Source: an uncultured Nesterenkonia sp. (GTDB lineage Bacteria; Actinomycetota; Actinomycetes; Actinomycetales; Micrococcaceae). Taken from it: DNA of 64,000 bases. The notes beneath the pieces were generated by a model that saw only the letters and a program-made list of their open reading frames with translations, did no database searches and was not told where the DNA came from. A program made the position numbers and the translations under genes. Below are positions 1 to 7,826 of the stretch, in pieces (positions within the stretch are counted from its first letter, which is position 1; each line of letters starts with the position of its first letter). The stretch covers positions 434,001 to 498,000 of the forward strand of contig CANLUC010000001.1 of assembly GCA_947494195.1 (NCBI GenBank). Reading direction: 5' to 3'.

Positions 1-441
1 CACCAGATCCACACTGAAGTCGGCACGGTCATCGAAGACCACCATGGAGGCCGGGATGTGCTGCTGGAGCGTGTAGGCCTGGCGCAGGCCGCGGTCCCCC
101 ACCCGAATGATGGCGGCGAAGCCGGTGTCGGCCAGATAGTCGTTGTCGACCTCGGCGATGCGGAACCGGCGGTCATCCAGGTCATCAGCCACCTCGCTGG
201 CGAGACCCGGCGCATTGGTGGTGTTGAACACCGAGATCTGGACCCGATCGGGGACCACCGGCTGCTGGGTGCCCCGGGGACATTCCTCCGCCGCAGGAAT
301 CGCACCCCTGCCGAAGACGCTCAGCGGCAGGGTCCCGTTGATCAGCAGCCAGCTCATCCCGGTGATGATCCCGATCACCGCGAGCGTGCTCAGCCAGATG
401 AGCAGCCGCTGGGTGCGCGTGCCTGCGGTCCTGTGATCCAT
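1..441 (-). CDS. LytR C-terminal-domain protein (3' part outside window)
   Basis: The reading frame opens at an ATG whose reverse complement lies at 439-441 and runs off the left edge, so 147 residues are visible. Residues about 12-40 form one hydrophobic membrane anchor (QRLLIWLSTLAVIGIITGM). After it comes an extracytoplasmic region with the pattern VQISVFNTTNAPGLASEVAD, typical of the LytR/CpsA/Psr C-terminal (LytR_C) domain, which also occurs alone in short anchored actinobacterial proteins. The likely place is the outer face of the membrane; the molecular role of stand-alone LytR_C proteins is not settled. It lies downstream of, and on the same strand as, the small membrane protein at 477-1028, with 35 bases between them. 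No catalytic LCP domain is seen, as expected for this short class. Confidence 0.8.
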   Translation of the reverse strand, partial: MDHRTAGTRTQRLLIWLSTLAVIGIITGMSWLLINGTLPLSVFGRGAIPAAEECPRGTQQPVVPDRVQISVFNTTNAPGLASEVADDLDDRRFRIAEVDNDYLADTGFAAIIRVGDRGLRQAYTLQQHIPASMVVFDDRADFSVDLV

Positions 442-476
442 GGCTGCAAGTCTATGAGTCCGACGCCGCGTGACCC

Positions 477-1028
477 CTATCTGCGCTTCTTATCTCCCAC
501 CGCGGCCCTGGCGGCGAAGCCGCCAGCGGCGATCGCCATGACCACCCGTGGGGCCGGCACGCGGACCCGGCGCAGGCCGCGCTCGATGGCCCCGTCGAGC
601 CAGAAGCCCATCCGCATATTCCCGTAGACCAGCGCTCCTACGGCGATCCCGCCACCGGCGCGGCCGAGCCACCGCGTGAGCGGTCTGCGGCGGGAGCGTT
701 CTACGCCAGGAGTGTCCGGTGGCTGCTGAGCGGAATTGCCGTGTGGCTGCTCGGTGGACTCGTTCCTCGCTGAACCCGCGGCTTCCGCGCCCGGTGAGTC
801 GGGGCTCGCCTGGGCAGAGTCCGCCAGGTATCGCCACGCTGCAGGGCTCGACACCAGTGCACCGAACCCGAGGGCGGGCACCCACATCATGGTCTGCCGC
901 AGCCAGGCCGGGTATCTCCGGGCGGGAACCAGCGCGCTCAGCCCCGTTCCGATCCCCTGCACCCAGGGGTCCTGGAACCATCGGTTCGCTCGACGGGGTG
1001 GGGAAGTCTGCTGCTGTGCTGAGTCCAT
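477..1028 (-). CDS. Small hypothetical membrane-associated protein
   Basis: I do not recognise a named family. From the ATG giving MDSAQQQTS the product is 183 residues. It has hydrophobic stretches near residues 45-70 (around MMWVPALGFGALVSSPAAW) and 125-150 (GGGIAVGALVYGNMRMGFW), and an Ala/Gly-rich segment at the C-terminus before a basic KKRR tail. The middle is Pro/Ser/Glu rich and looks disordered. The start is uncertain: an upstream in-frame ATG at 1061 abuts a GGGAGG and would add 11 residues, while the chosen ATG has no strong ribosome binding site. The gene sits between the SRP RNA gene and the LytR_C protein on the same strand, so all three may be read from the ffs promoter region. 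No function is proposed. Confidence 0.6.
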   Translation of the reverse strand: MDSAQQQTSPPRRANRWFQDPWVQGIGTGLSALVPARRYPAWLRQTMMWVPALGFGALVSSPAAWRYLADSAQASPDSPGAEAAGSARNESTEQPHGNSAQQPPDTPGVERSRRRPLTRWLGRAGGGIAVGALVYGNMRMGFWLDGAIERGLRRVRVPAPRVVMAIAAGGFAARAAVGDKKRR

Positions 1029-1149
1029 ACGTTGAGCGTAGAAGGGGCAGAAGATCCGGGTCATCCTCCCACAGAATGATCCTGCGCTCGGGTGCAGGTA
1101 GCGCTCCGGAGCGTCCACCGGGTGCCGCCGAGGCGGCTGGAGACATTAA

Positions 1150-1239
1150 GAGCCCCACGTGCACCTGCCAGAGCCCACTTACCCTTGCTACCTTCCGGTC
1201 CTGGGGGAGTTCAGCAGGATGGCACCGCACGTGGGGCCG
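1150..1239 (-). ncRNA. ffs: Signal recognition particle RNA, small (4.5S-like) type
   Basis: The minus strand carries the conserved SRP Alu-less hairpin tip CAGGACCGGAAGGTAGCAAG, including the GGAA tetraloop and the asymmetric internal loop that bind Ffh. The ends pair as GCCCCACGTGC with GCACGTGGGGC, which closes a rod of roughly 90 nucleotides, the length of the bacterial small-type RNA. A TAAGAT -10 box (reverse complement of 1246-1251) lies about seven bases before the proposed 5' end, and no convincing -35 is seen. The RNA acts with Ffh in co-translational targeting to the membrane. Exact ends are estimated from the helix. Confidence 0.93.
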
Positions 1240-1303
1240 GGAATCATCTTATCGTGAGGCTGCGTCCGAACGCGAATGGGTCGGGCGGCCTCCGCGGAGT
1301 TGA

Positions 1304-2986
1304 TCAGCGCTTGAGCGCGTTCGCCACATCCTCGAGCAGCTGCGGGATGTCGTCCCGGTCGGTGATCGCCTCGATGAAGACCAGCTTCTCGCGGTTGCTC
1401 ATCGTGTCGCGGCAGGCCGCCAGCAGCTGTGCCTCAGTGGTGACGCGGCGATAGAGGTAGTCCTCCTCCGCGGCGCCGAAGAGCTGCGGCACCAGCTCCC
1501 ATCGCCACGGCGCGATGTCGTTGTAGACGGCGTCGAGCCCGTGGATGGCACGCTCCACGGTGTAGCCGTCGTTGTTGACGAGCACGATCACCGTGGGCAG
1601 CCTCTCCCGGATCATCACACCCATCTCCTGGATGGTCAGCTGGGCCGACCCGTCGCCGATCAGCAGCACCGGGCGTCGACTGGGGTCGGCGAGGCCCGCA
1701 CCGAGGATGGCGGGCAGGGTGTAGCCGATGGAGCCCCACATGGGCTGGCCGATGAACGTGGACTTCGCGGGGAACCGGTGAGAGGCCATCCCGAAGTAGC
1801 TGGTGCCCTGGTCCGCCGCGACGATGTTCGCCGACTCCAGCTGGGAGGCCAGCACTCGCCACAGGCCGTCCTGGGTCAGCGGTTCATCCGAGGGCTCGCG
1901 CGGCGTCTCCGGGGCGGGAGCCTCTGCGGCGGGCATGGGCACGACGTCGTCGAGGTCTTCTGTCACCCGGTGCAGCACCGCGAGTGCGTCCTGCAGCGAG
2001 ATCGGGGTGAAGACCTCCTCCCCCACGCGGGCCCCGAAGCGCGAGACGTCGATCAGCCGGGACGGATCCAGGTTCATGGAGAAGCCGGCGGTGGTGTTGT
2101 CGGTGTACTCCACCCCTAGGGTGATCAGCGCGTCTGCGCCCTCGATGACGTCGCGGACGCGGTCCTGGGACGCGGCGCCGGCGTAGATGCCCACGAAGTT
2201 CGGGTCCGATTCATCCACCAGCGTCTTGCCCCAGGCCAGGGTCGCGAAGGGCAGCTGGGAATCCGTCAGGAAGGAGGCGAGCTCCTCGGTGGCGCCGAGC
2301 CGGTGCACCAGCAGGTCGGCCAGCACGGCGGTGCGGCGGCCGGGCAGGAAGCGCCGGACGGCCTCTTCGAAGGCGGCGACCGCACGCGGGGTGGTCACCG
2401 GCAGGTCAGTGGTCAACGGTTCGGCGGGCGGGTAGGCCGGGACCTCGGCGACGTCGGCGGCCAGCATCAGATAGCCGGGCCGACGGCGGAAGACGACGTC
2501 GCGCAGCACACGGTCGATCTCCCAGGTCGCGGTGGCGGCGTCGAGATCCGCGTGGGCGCAGGTGACCTCTTCGGCCATGCGCAGGAAGTGCTTGAAGTCC
2601 CCATCTCCCAGTGAGTGGTGGATCTTGCGGCCGGAGGCCTGGGTCTCCTTGGGCGGGGCCCCGACGATCTGGACCACCGGCACGGATTCGGCGTAGGAGC
2701 CTGCGACGGCGTTGATCGCGGAGAGCTCCCCCACTCCGTAGGTGGTCAGGAAGGCGCCGATGCCGCGGATGCGGGCATAGCCGTCCGCGCTGTAGCCGGC
2801 GTTGAGCTCATTGGCAGAGCCGACCCAGCGGATCTTGCTGTGGTCCACCACGTGGTCGAGGAAGTGGAGGTTGAAATCTCCGGGAACGCCGAACAGCTCG
2901 GTCAGTCCGAGCTCGGCCAGCCGGTCCAGCAGGTAGTCGCCGATGGTGTAGACGGCGCTGTTCTGGTCCTGAACGTCTTCGGGCAT
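1304..2986 (-). CDS. Indolepyruvate/pyruvate-type ThDP-dependent decarboxylase
   Basis: This is a 560-residue thiamine-diphosphate 2-keto acid decarboxylase of the PDC/IPDC family, which splits CO2 from pyruvate, indolepyruvate or phenylpyruvate to give an aldehyde. The cofactor-activating glutamate lies in SANELNAGYSADGYAR (E60), the paired histidines of the PDC active site in KIHHSLGDGDF (H123, H124), and the Mg-ThDP motif is GDGSAQ (444-449) ending in VNNDGYT. The chosen ATG has AGAAGG 11 bases upstream; an earlier in-frame start would add 21 Pro-rich residues. A short Pro/Ala/Glu linker near 350-370 separates the central and ThDP domains. An MDR oxidoreductase is divergently transcribed next door and could reduce an aldehyde product, but that link is only positional. 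Substrate cannot be fixed from sequence. Confidence 0.88.
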   Translation of the reverse strand: MPEDVQDQNSAVYTIGDYLLDRLAELGLTELFGVPGDFNLHFLDHVVDHSKIRWVGSANELNAGYSADGYARIRGIGAFLTTYGVGELSAINAVAGSYAESVPVVQIVGAPPKETQASGRKIHHSLGDGDFKHFLRMAEEVTCAHADLDAATATWEIDRVLRDVVFRRRPGYLMLAADVAEVPAYPPAEPLTTDLPVTTPRAVAAFEEAVRRFLPGRRTAVLADLLVHRLGATEELASFLTDSQLPFATLAWGKTLVDESDPNFVGIYAGAASQDRVRDVIEGADALITLGVEYTDNTTAGFSMNLDPSRLIDVSRFGARVGEEVFTPISLQDALAVLHRVTEDLDDVVPMPAAEAPAPETPREPSDEPLTQDGLWRVLASQLESANIVAADQGTSYFGMASHRFPAKSTFIGQPMWGSIGYTLPAILGAGLADPSRRPVLLIGDGSAQLTIQEMGVMIRERLPTVIVLVNNDGYTVERAIHGLDAVYNDIAPWRWELVPQLFGAAEEDYLYRRVTTEAQLLAACRDTMSNREKLVFIEAITDRDDIPQLLEDVANALKR

Positions 2987-3189
2987 GGGGTCTCGCCTTC
3001 TGGTCTCGGAGGCCTGCGGGGATGCGGGTGGATCGGCCGGGACCTCCAACGGTCTTCGGTGGATTCAGTCTACGTGGGAGGGGTCACAACGACCTTCGTG
3101 AGCGGAATAGCGCAGTGACCGTGACTGTTGCGGCTCGCGTACCTCATCAGGAGATATATCAGCGATAGACACTAGGAAAGTAGGCCATC

Positions 3190-4167
3190 ATGCGTGCTGT
3201 CACCCATGCGACATTCGGCGAGCCCTGGGACGTCCTCACCGTGGAGGACGTCTCCGTCCCGGAGCCCGGAGCGGGCGAGGTCCGGATCCGGACGCTGATG
3301 TCTCCGATCCACAATCACGACCTCTGGACCATCCGCGGCAGCTACGGCTTCAAGCCCGAGCTTCCTGCGCGTGCCGGCACCGAGGCCGTGGGCGTCATCG
3401 ACGCCCTGGGCGAAGGTGTGGAGGGACTCTCCGTGGGTCAGCGCGTGGCCGCCGGTGGGACCTTCGGCGTCTGGGCGGAGTACTTCACCGCCGCGGCGGC
3501 TGGGCTCATCCCGGTGGATGAGGCTGCCGCCGATGACGTCGCCGCGCAGCTGGTGGCCATGCCGTTCTCCACGCTGGCGCTGTTGGACTGGCTCGACCTC
3601 AAGGAGGGCGACTGGATCATCCAGAACGCCGCCAACGGCGCCGTCGGACGTCTGCTCGCGCAGCTGGCTCCCACCCGCGGGATCAACGTGGTGGGTCTGG
3701 TGCGCCGGGACGCAGGCGTCGATGAGCTCGCCGAGCAGGGCATCTCCCGGATCGTCTCCACCGAGACCTCCGGCTGGGAGGATCGCGTCGCTGAGATCAC
3801 CGGAGGCGCGGCGATCACCGCTGGCATCGATTCAGTGGGTGGCGAGTCCAGCAACCAGGTCCTCTCCCAGCTGGGCGAGGAGGCCACGCTGGTGATCTTC
3901 GGCGCGATGGCCGGGGGCACGATGGAGCTGAACTCCGGTGCCATCATCTTCAAGGACGTCACCATCAAGGGCTTCTGGGGCAGCCGCGTGATGGGCTCCC
4001 TGGCGCCGCAGCGCCGCGGAGAGCTCTTCACCGAGCTGCTCACCCGGGTCCAGGACGGCTCGATCTCGCTGACCACCGAGGCCACCTACTCCTTCGAGAA
4101 GGTCCGCGAGGCCGCAGAGGCAAACTTCGTGCCCGGCCGCACGGGCAAGATCATGCTGCGCCCGTGA
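3190..4167 (+). CDS. MDR-family zinc-independent oxidoreductase (enoyl reductase/quinone reductase-like)
   Basis: The 325-residue product has the medium-chain dehydrogenase fold: an N-terminal GroES-like half (RAVTHATFGEPWDVLTVEDV, PIHNHDLWTIRGSYG, PARAGTEAVGVI) and a Rossmann half with the nucleotide motif AANGAVGRLLAQLA (about residues 149-162). The zinc-ligand cysteines of alcohol dehydrogenases are missing, which fits the ETR-like (2-enoyl thioester reductase) or NAD(P)H:quinone reductase branch. It would be cytoplasmic and NADPH dependent. AGGAAAG lies about 10 bases before the ATG. It is divergent from the decarboxylase across 203 bases and is followed by a long hairpin at 4176-4210. 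The exact substrate is unknown. Confidence 0.83.
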   Translation: MRAVTHATFGEPWDVLTVEDVSVPEPGAGEVRIRTLMSPIHNHDLWTIRGSYGFKPELPARAGTEAVGVIDALGEGVEGLSVGQRVAAGGTFGVWAEYFTAAAAGLIPVDEAAADDVAAQLVAMPFSTLALLDWLDLKEGDWIIQNAANGAVGRLLAQLAPTRGINVVGLVRRDAGVDELAEQGISRIVSTETSGWEDRVAEITGGAAITAGIDSVGGESSNQVLSQLGEEATLVIFGAMAGGTMELNSGAIIFKDVTIKGFWGSRVMGSLAPQRRGELFTELLTRVQDGSISLTTEATYSFEKVREAAEANFVPGRTGKIMLRP

Positions 4168-4175
4168 GTGCAGCA

Positions 4176-4210
4176 GGCGCAGGGCCGCTCCAGATGGAGC
4201 GCCCTGCGCC
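4176..4210. terminator. Long stem-loop between convergent genes
   Basis: GGCGCAGGGC (4176-4185) pairs perfectly with GCCCTGCGCC (4201-4210), and an inner GCTCCA/TGGAGC stem closes on a two-base loop. It sits eight bases after the oxidoreductase stop and 29 bases beyond the amt stop on the other strand, so it can serve both convergent genes. There is no T tract, so termination strength is uncertain. Confidence 0.7.
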
Positions 4211-4239
4211 GTGGGGCTGGCTCGCCCACGCCGGTCAGC

Positions 4240-5568
4240 TCAGCTTTGGGCGCCGGGGGCATCTTCTGCAGTTGCGCGATAGGCATGCTCCGCATGACCG
4301 CGGGGCGACCGGGCCTGAATCTCAGGGTCCTCGTATGCGTTCTCGTGGTGGTAGGCATTGTCGAGTCCCAGCAGCTCATCCTTCTCCGAGCTACGGATGC
4401 CCATGGTGGCCTTGATCACCAGCGCGATCAGCGCCGTGACTGTGAAGGTGTAGGCCGTCACGGCTAGGATCGCCACTGCCTGGCGGCCCAGCAGTTCAAG
4501 GCCTCCACCGTAGAGCAGACCGGTGGCACCGCTCGGGGCTGCCGGTGCGGCGAGCACACCGATGAGGAGCCCGCCAACCACTCCTCCGATGTAGTGCAGG
4601 GCAGTCACATCCAGGGCATCATCGATGCGCAGTCGATACTTCAATGACACTGCAAAGTAGCAAGCAACGCCTGCGGCGGCGCCTATCGCGAGGGCGCCGA
4701 GCGGCGACACGGCCCCGCAGGAAGGAGTAATCGCGACCAGAGAAGCGATAGCGCCTGAGGACATCCCCAGAGTCGTCACTGCCCCATCGCGAAGGCGCTC
4801 CACCCCGGCCCACGCGACAGCTCCAGCGCAGGCAGCAATAAGCGTGTTGAACACTGCCACCGCGGCATCGTTGTCTGCCGCTCCCAGAGCACTCCCGTCA
4901 AAACCGAGCCACCCAGTGAGCAGCAGACCGACTCCCACCAAAACCATTGGGAGGTTGTGCGCCTTGGGCTGAGCGGGCCACACCTGTCTGCGCCCCAAGA
5001 CCAGGGCGAGCGCCACGGCCGCGATGCCGCTGTTCACATGGATTGCCGTGGACCCTGCGTAGTCCACGGCTTCGAGGGAATTGGCGATCCAGCCTCCACG
5101 GACCGAGCCGTCCGCAGAATCGAACGCAAAAACCCAGTGCGCCACGGGTAGATAGCACAGCGTGACCCATATCGGGGCAAAGACCATCCACGCACGGAAT
5201 TTCATCCGATCCGCGGCGGCACCGGCCACAATCGCGATGGTCAGTCCCGCAAACGCGAGATGGATTGCCGCGAGCCCAAGAGGCGGGGCGGAATCCGAGT
5301 CTGCTGCAGTGAGGAGCTGCTCCAGACCCGCGTGTTCAAAGGGATTCCCGAGGAGCCCCAGACCCCCTAGCGAATCCCCAAAGACCATGGAGTACCCGAA
5401 GGCGACCCAGATGAAGGCAGTCACGCAGAAGCTGCCGAAGACCATCAGCATCATGTTCATGGCCGTTCTCCGCCCGACCATTCCGCCATAGAAGAGCACA
5501 AGCCCCGGGACCATCAGTACGACGGCGAGTATGGCCGTCAGTAACCACGCGGTATTGCCGGTATCCAT
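4240..5568 (-). CDS. amt: Ammonium transporter, Amt/AmtB family
   Basis: A 442-residue polytopic membrane protein of the Amt/Mep/Rh family that moves ammonium across the cytoplasmic membrane. The pore histidines are present: H177 in STAIHVNSG and H325 in DVTALHYIGG. The recruitment tryptophan (GGW, about 160) and aspartate (VDYAG, 169) are also kept. Two places differ from textbook Amt: HGVGG is HYIGG, and GFNAGSAL is shortened to GFDGSALG. The cytoplasmic tail is long, acidic and His-rich. The ATG is preceded by GGGAGGA at good spacing; an upstream GTG would place that site inside the gene. No PII (glnK) gene lies beside it; instead a TetR gene is immediately upstream on the same strand. Transport of methylammonium or other small amines is possible. 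Confidence 0.9.
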   Translation of the reverse strand: MDTGNTAWLLTAILAVVLMVPGLVLFYGGMVGRRTAMNMMLMVFGSFCVTAFIWVAFGYSMVFGDSLGGLGLLGNPFEHAGLEQLLTAADSDSAPPLGLAAIHLAFAGLTIAIVAGAAADRMKFRAWMVFAPIWVTLCYLPVAHWVFAFDSADGSVRGGWIANSLEAVDYAGSTAIHVNSGIAAVALALVLGRRQVWPAQPKAHNLPMVLVGVGLLLTGWLGFDGSALGAADNDAAVAVFNTLIAACAGAVAWAGVERLRDGAVTTLGMSSGAIASLVAITPSCGAVSPLGALAIGAAAGVACYFAVSLKYRLRIDDALDVTALHYIGGVVGGLLIGVLAAPAAPSGATGLLYGGGLELLGRQAVAILAVTAYTFTVTALIALVIKATMGIRSSEKDELLGLDNAYHHENAYEDPEIQARSPRGHAEHAYRATAEDAPGAQS

Positions 5569-5638
5569 TCGATGTCCTCCCACAGGTTCGCCGCCCTGAT
5601 GCGGGCGATCATGTAGGAGCTATCCTGGTGTAAGCGGA

Positions 5639-5660
5639 TTTCAATACTAATTCGATATTA
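5639..5660. promoter_or_regulatory. Candidate amt promoter with motif shared with glnT leader
   Basis: The nine bases TTTCAATAC at 5639-5647 recur exactly at 6421-6429 in front of the glutamine synthetase-like gene. On the minus strand a TAATAT (5655-5660) could be a -10 box for amt, with TCGACA at 5676-5681 as a -35 at a short 15-base spacing. The shared motif would then overlap the transcription start region, as a repressor site often does. The neighbouring TetR protein is the obvious candidate binder, but this is inference. Confidence 0.42.
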
Positions 5661-5671
5661 TGTCTATCGCG

Positions 5672-6352
5672 TTACTGTCGATCTTCATAGGCAAGTCGCG
5701 CCCTTGCTCCCGCCTTTGCGTCCGCCGCAAGCATGCGCAGCGCCAAATCCGCACCGAGATGAGCAAGGTCGGCCGCAGTGCCGATTGACCGGTCGTGGCG
5801 ATGCTGAAGACCCTCATTCAGCGCAAGCACCGCCCGGGCACCGTGTTCCGGGGAGAGCGGTGGAAACTCGCCCGCCGTCACCCCTTGCGCCACAAGAATG
5901 GCAACCAGACGCTGAAGCTCCATGTAATCTTCCGCGAAGCCGGCGAATGACTCGGGGTTCGCCGCGGCGGCGCGCTCCAGCTCGTAGTACGGAAGAGCTG
6001 CGCTGATCATCTGCTCTATATCTGCGTGGATGACGCGGTAAAGCCGCTCGGCCGCCGAACCGGAGAGATCCACTGCCTCCCGCGCAACCTTCAAAGAGGC
6101 CCGATTGTCCTCCGCCAGGGTGGCGAGAATGACTTCCTTACTGGAGAACCAGTAGTAGGCAGAGGACTGGTTGATGCCGGCGCGCTCGGCTATCGCCGAC
6201 ATTGTCGTCCGATCGACGCCTCGATCCAGGAACAGTTCTACGGCAGCCACAATCAAATCGCGACGAGTATTCCCACTTCCCGCGCCGCGACTGCGCGGGC
6301 GCCCCCGGACGGGTGTTGTCTTGATGGGATCCAAGCTGACTTCCTTCCTCAC
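5672..6352 (-). CDS. TetR/AcrR-family transcriptional regulator
   Basis: The 226-residue protein begins with a basic, disordered arm (about residues 1-28). The TetR DNA-binding domain follows: LIVAAVELFLDRGVDRTTMSAIAERAGINQSSAYYWFSSKEVIL, with the recognition helix around NQSSAYYWF. The remaining helical part, about 80-220, would bind a ligand and dimerise. It lies directly upstream of amt on the same strand (103 bases apart) and is divergent from the glnT-like gene with 98 bases between the coding regions. That position, plus the shared motif in both promoter regions, suggests it controls the whole cassette and senses a nitrogen compound. The ligand is unknown. Confidence 0.85.
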   Translation of the reverse strand: MRKEVSLDPIKTTPVRGRPRSRGAGSGNTRRDLIVAAVELFLDRGVDRTTMSAIAERAGINQSSAYYWFSSKEVILATLAEDNRASLKVAREAVDLSGSAAERLYRVIHADIEQMISAALPYYELERAAAANPESFAGFAEDYMELQRLVAILVAQGVTAGEFPPLSPEHGARAVLALNEGLQHRHDRSIGTAADLAHLGADLALRMLAADAKAGARARLAYEDRQ

Positions 6353-6420
6353 ACCTTCTGAATGGTTTTACCCGACTGAAACAGAGCGGGAACAGCACGG
6401 ACACTGAAGTGCTCCAGTAT

Positions 6421-6439
6421 TTTCAATACACCATTGAAA
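6421..6439. promoter_or_regulatory. Inverted repeat in glnT-like leader, candidate TetR operator
   Basis: TTTCAATACACCATTGAAA is an inverted repeat (TTTCAA, seven bases, TTGAAA) that ends one base before the AGGAGG ribosome binding site of the ligase gene. Its left part TTTCAATAC also occurs before amt. A bound repressor here would block initiation or early elongation. A CAGTAT just upstream (6415-6420) might be the -10 box. Confidence 0.45.
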
Positions 6440-6450
6440 CAGGAGGCACC

Positions 6451-7824
6451 ATGACTGCTGAACATCTGACCGCGACAACGCCCGACGTCGAAAAATTGAC
6501 CAGCGAGCTTCGCGCCAAGGGCGTTAAGTACGCGATTGCCAGCTTCGCCGACCTGCACGGCAAGCCTAAGGGGAAGTTCGTCCCCATCGACCACTTGGCT
6601 CGCATGGCTGCCGGGTCCGAGCTCTTCACCGGAGCGGCGCTGGACGGGCTGCCCCAGGAGGTCTCGGATGAGGAGCTTTCGGCAATCCCAGACCTGTCCC
6701 GATGGTTCCAGGCTCCCTGGGATTCGCGGATTGCCTACTTCCCCAGCCTGCTTGCGACCGAGGGCGAGCTGTTTGAAGCATCCTCGCGCAACGTTCTTCA
6801 CCGACAGCTCGAAGCGGCAGCCGAACTCGGCTACACCTTCAACCTCGGTATCGAGACGGAATTCTTCGTATTCCAGGACCGGGACGGCCGTCACGACTCC
6901 GTCAGCGAGCGAGACATCCTCGATAAGCCCAGCTACGACGTCGCGTCAGCCATCGACAACTTCGGATGGTTGTCTGAGCTGGTTGACGCAATGAACGACC
7001 TGGACTGGGACGTCTATTCCTTCGACCACGAAGATGCACAGGGTCAGTTCGAGATCGACTTCACCTACTCGGATGCCATGACGATGGCCGACAGGGTCTC
7101 TTTCTTCCGGCTCATGACGGGCGAGATCACACGCAAGCATGGACACTTCGCATCCTTCATGCCGAAACCTTTCGTCGACCGGACAGGTTCTGGTGCGCAT
7201 TACAATATGTCACTGGCCGATGCGCAGACCGGAGAGAACCTTTTCATTCCCAAGGATGACGACCAGTACGGGGCGGGCGTCTCGAAGCTTGCGTACCACT
7301 TCGCCGCTGGCGTACTGCGGCACGCGAAGGCCATCAGCGCCGTCATCGCACCTACCGTGAACAGCTACAAGCGTCTGACACACAAGGGCAGCATGTCTGG
7401 CTCTACCTGGGCCCCGGTATTCGTTTCCTACGGGGACAACAACCGGACCAACATGCTGCGTGTTCCCCTTGCTGGCGGACGCATCGAATGCCGTGCCGCT
7501 GATATCAGCTGCAACCCATATATGGGGTCGGCACTGATCCTCGCCGCCGGCCTGGAAGGGATCAGGGAACAGCTTGACCCTGGTGAACCGCACCGAGAAA
7601 ACATGTACAGCTACACGGAATCAGAGATAGCAGAGCAGGGTCTGCAGATGCTGCCCCGCGATCTCGGTGAGGCTATCGAAGAGTTCCGTGCAGACAGTCT
7701 GACTCGTGAGGTTTTCGGAGACCTGCTCTACAACGCGTTCATCGACTATAAGACGGACGAATGGGAGTCCTACCGTGACCACGTGAGCTCCTGGGAGACT
7801 GACCGATACCTCCGGTTCTTCTGA
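6451..7824 (+). CDS. glnT: Type III glutamine synthetase-like glutamate-amine ligase
   Basis: A 457-residue member of the glutamine synthetase superfamily that matches the GSIII/GlnT branch described from rhizobia, which also includes gamma-glutamylmethylamide synthetases. The N-terminal beta-grasp part ends near residue 110. Active-site elements follow: GIETEFFVF (E135, E137), EDAQGQFEID (194-203), GSGAHYNMSL (247-255), and NRTNMLRVPLAGGRIECRAADISCNP (331-355), carrying the conserved arginines and metal-binding glutamate. The ATG has AGGAGG seven bases upstream; an earlier in-frame start lacks a site and would run through the inverted repeat. It forms an operon with the MetX-like hydrolase two bases downstream. 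The linkage to an ammonium transporter and TetR regulator suggests scavenging of ammonia or a small amine by gamma-glutamylation. Ammonia versus alkylamine as substrate cannot be decided here. Confidence 0.84.
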   Translation: MTAEHLTATTPDVEKLTSELRAKGVKYAIASFADLHGKPKGKFVPIDHLARMAAGSELFTGAALDGLPQEVSDEELSAIPDLSRWFQAPWDSRIAYFPSLLATEGELFEASSRNVLHRQLEAAAELGYTFNLGIETEFFVFQDRDGRHDSVSERDILDKPSYDVASAIDNFGWLSELVDAMNDLDWDVYSFDHEDAQGQFEIDFTYSDAMTMADRVSFFRLMTGEITRKHGHFASFMPKPFVDRTGSGAHYNMSLADAQTGENLFIPKDDDQYGAGVSKLAYHFAAGVLRHAKAISAVIAPTVNSYKRLTHKGSMSGSTWAPVFVSYGDNNRTNMLRVPLAGGRIECRAADISCNPYMGSALILAAGLEGIREQLDPGEPHRENMYSYTESEIAEQGLQMLPRDLGEAIEEFRADSLTREVFGDLLYNAFIDYKTDEWESYRDHVSSWETDRYLRFF

Positions 7825-7826
7825 TC

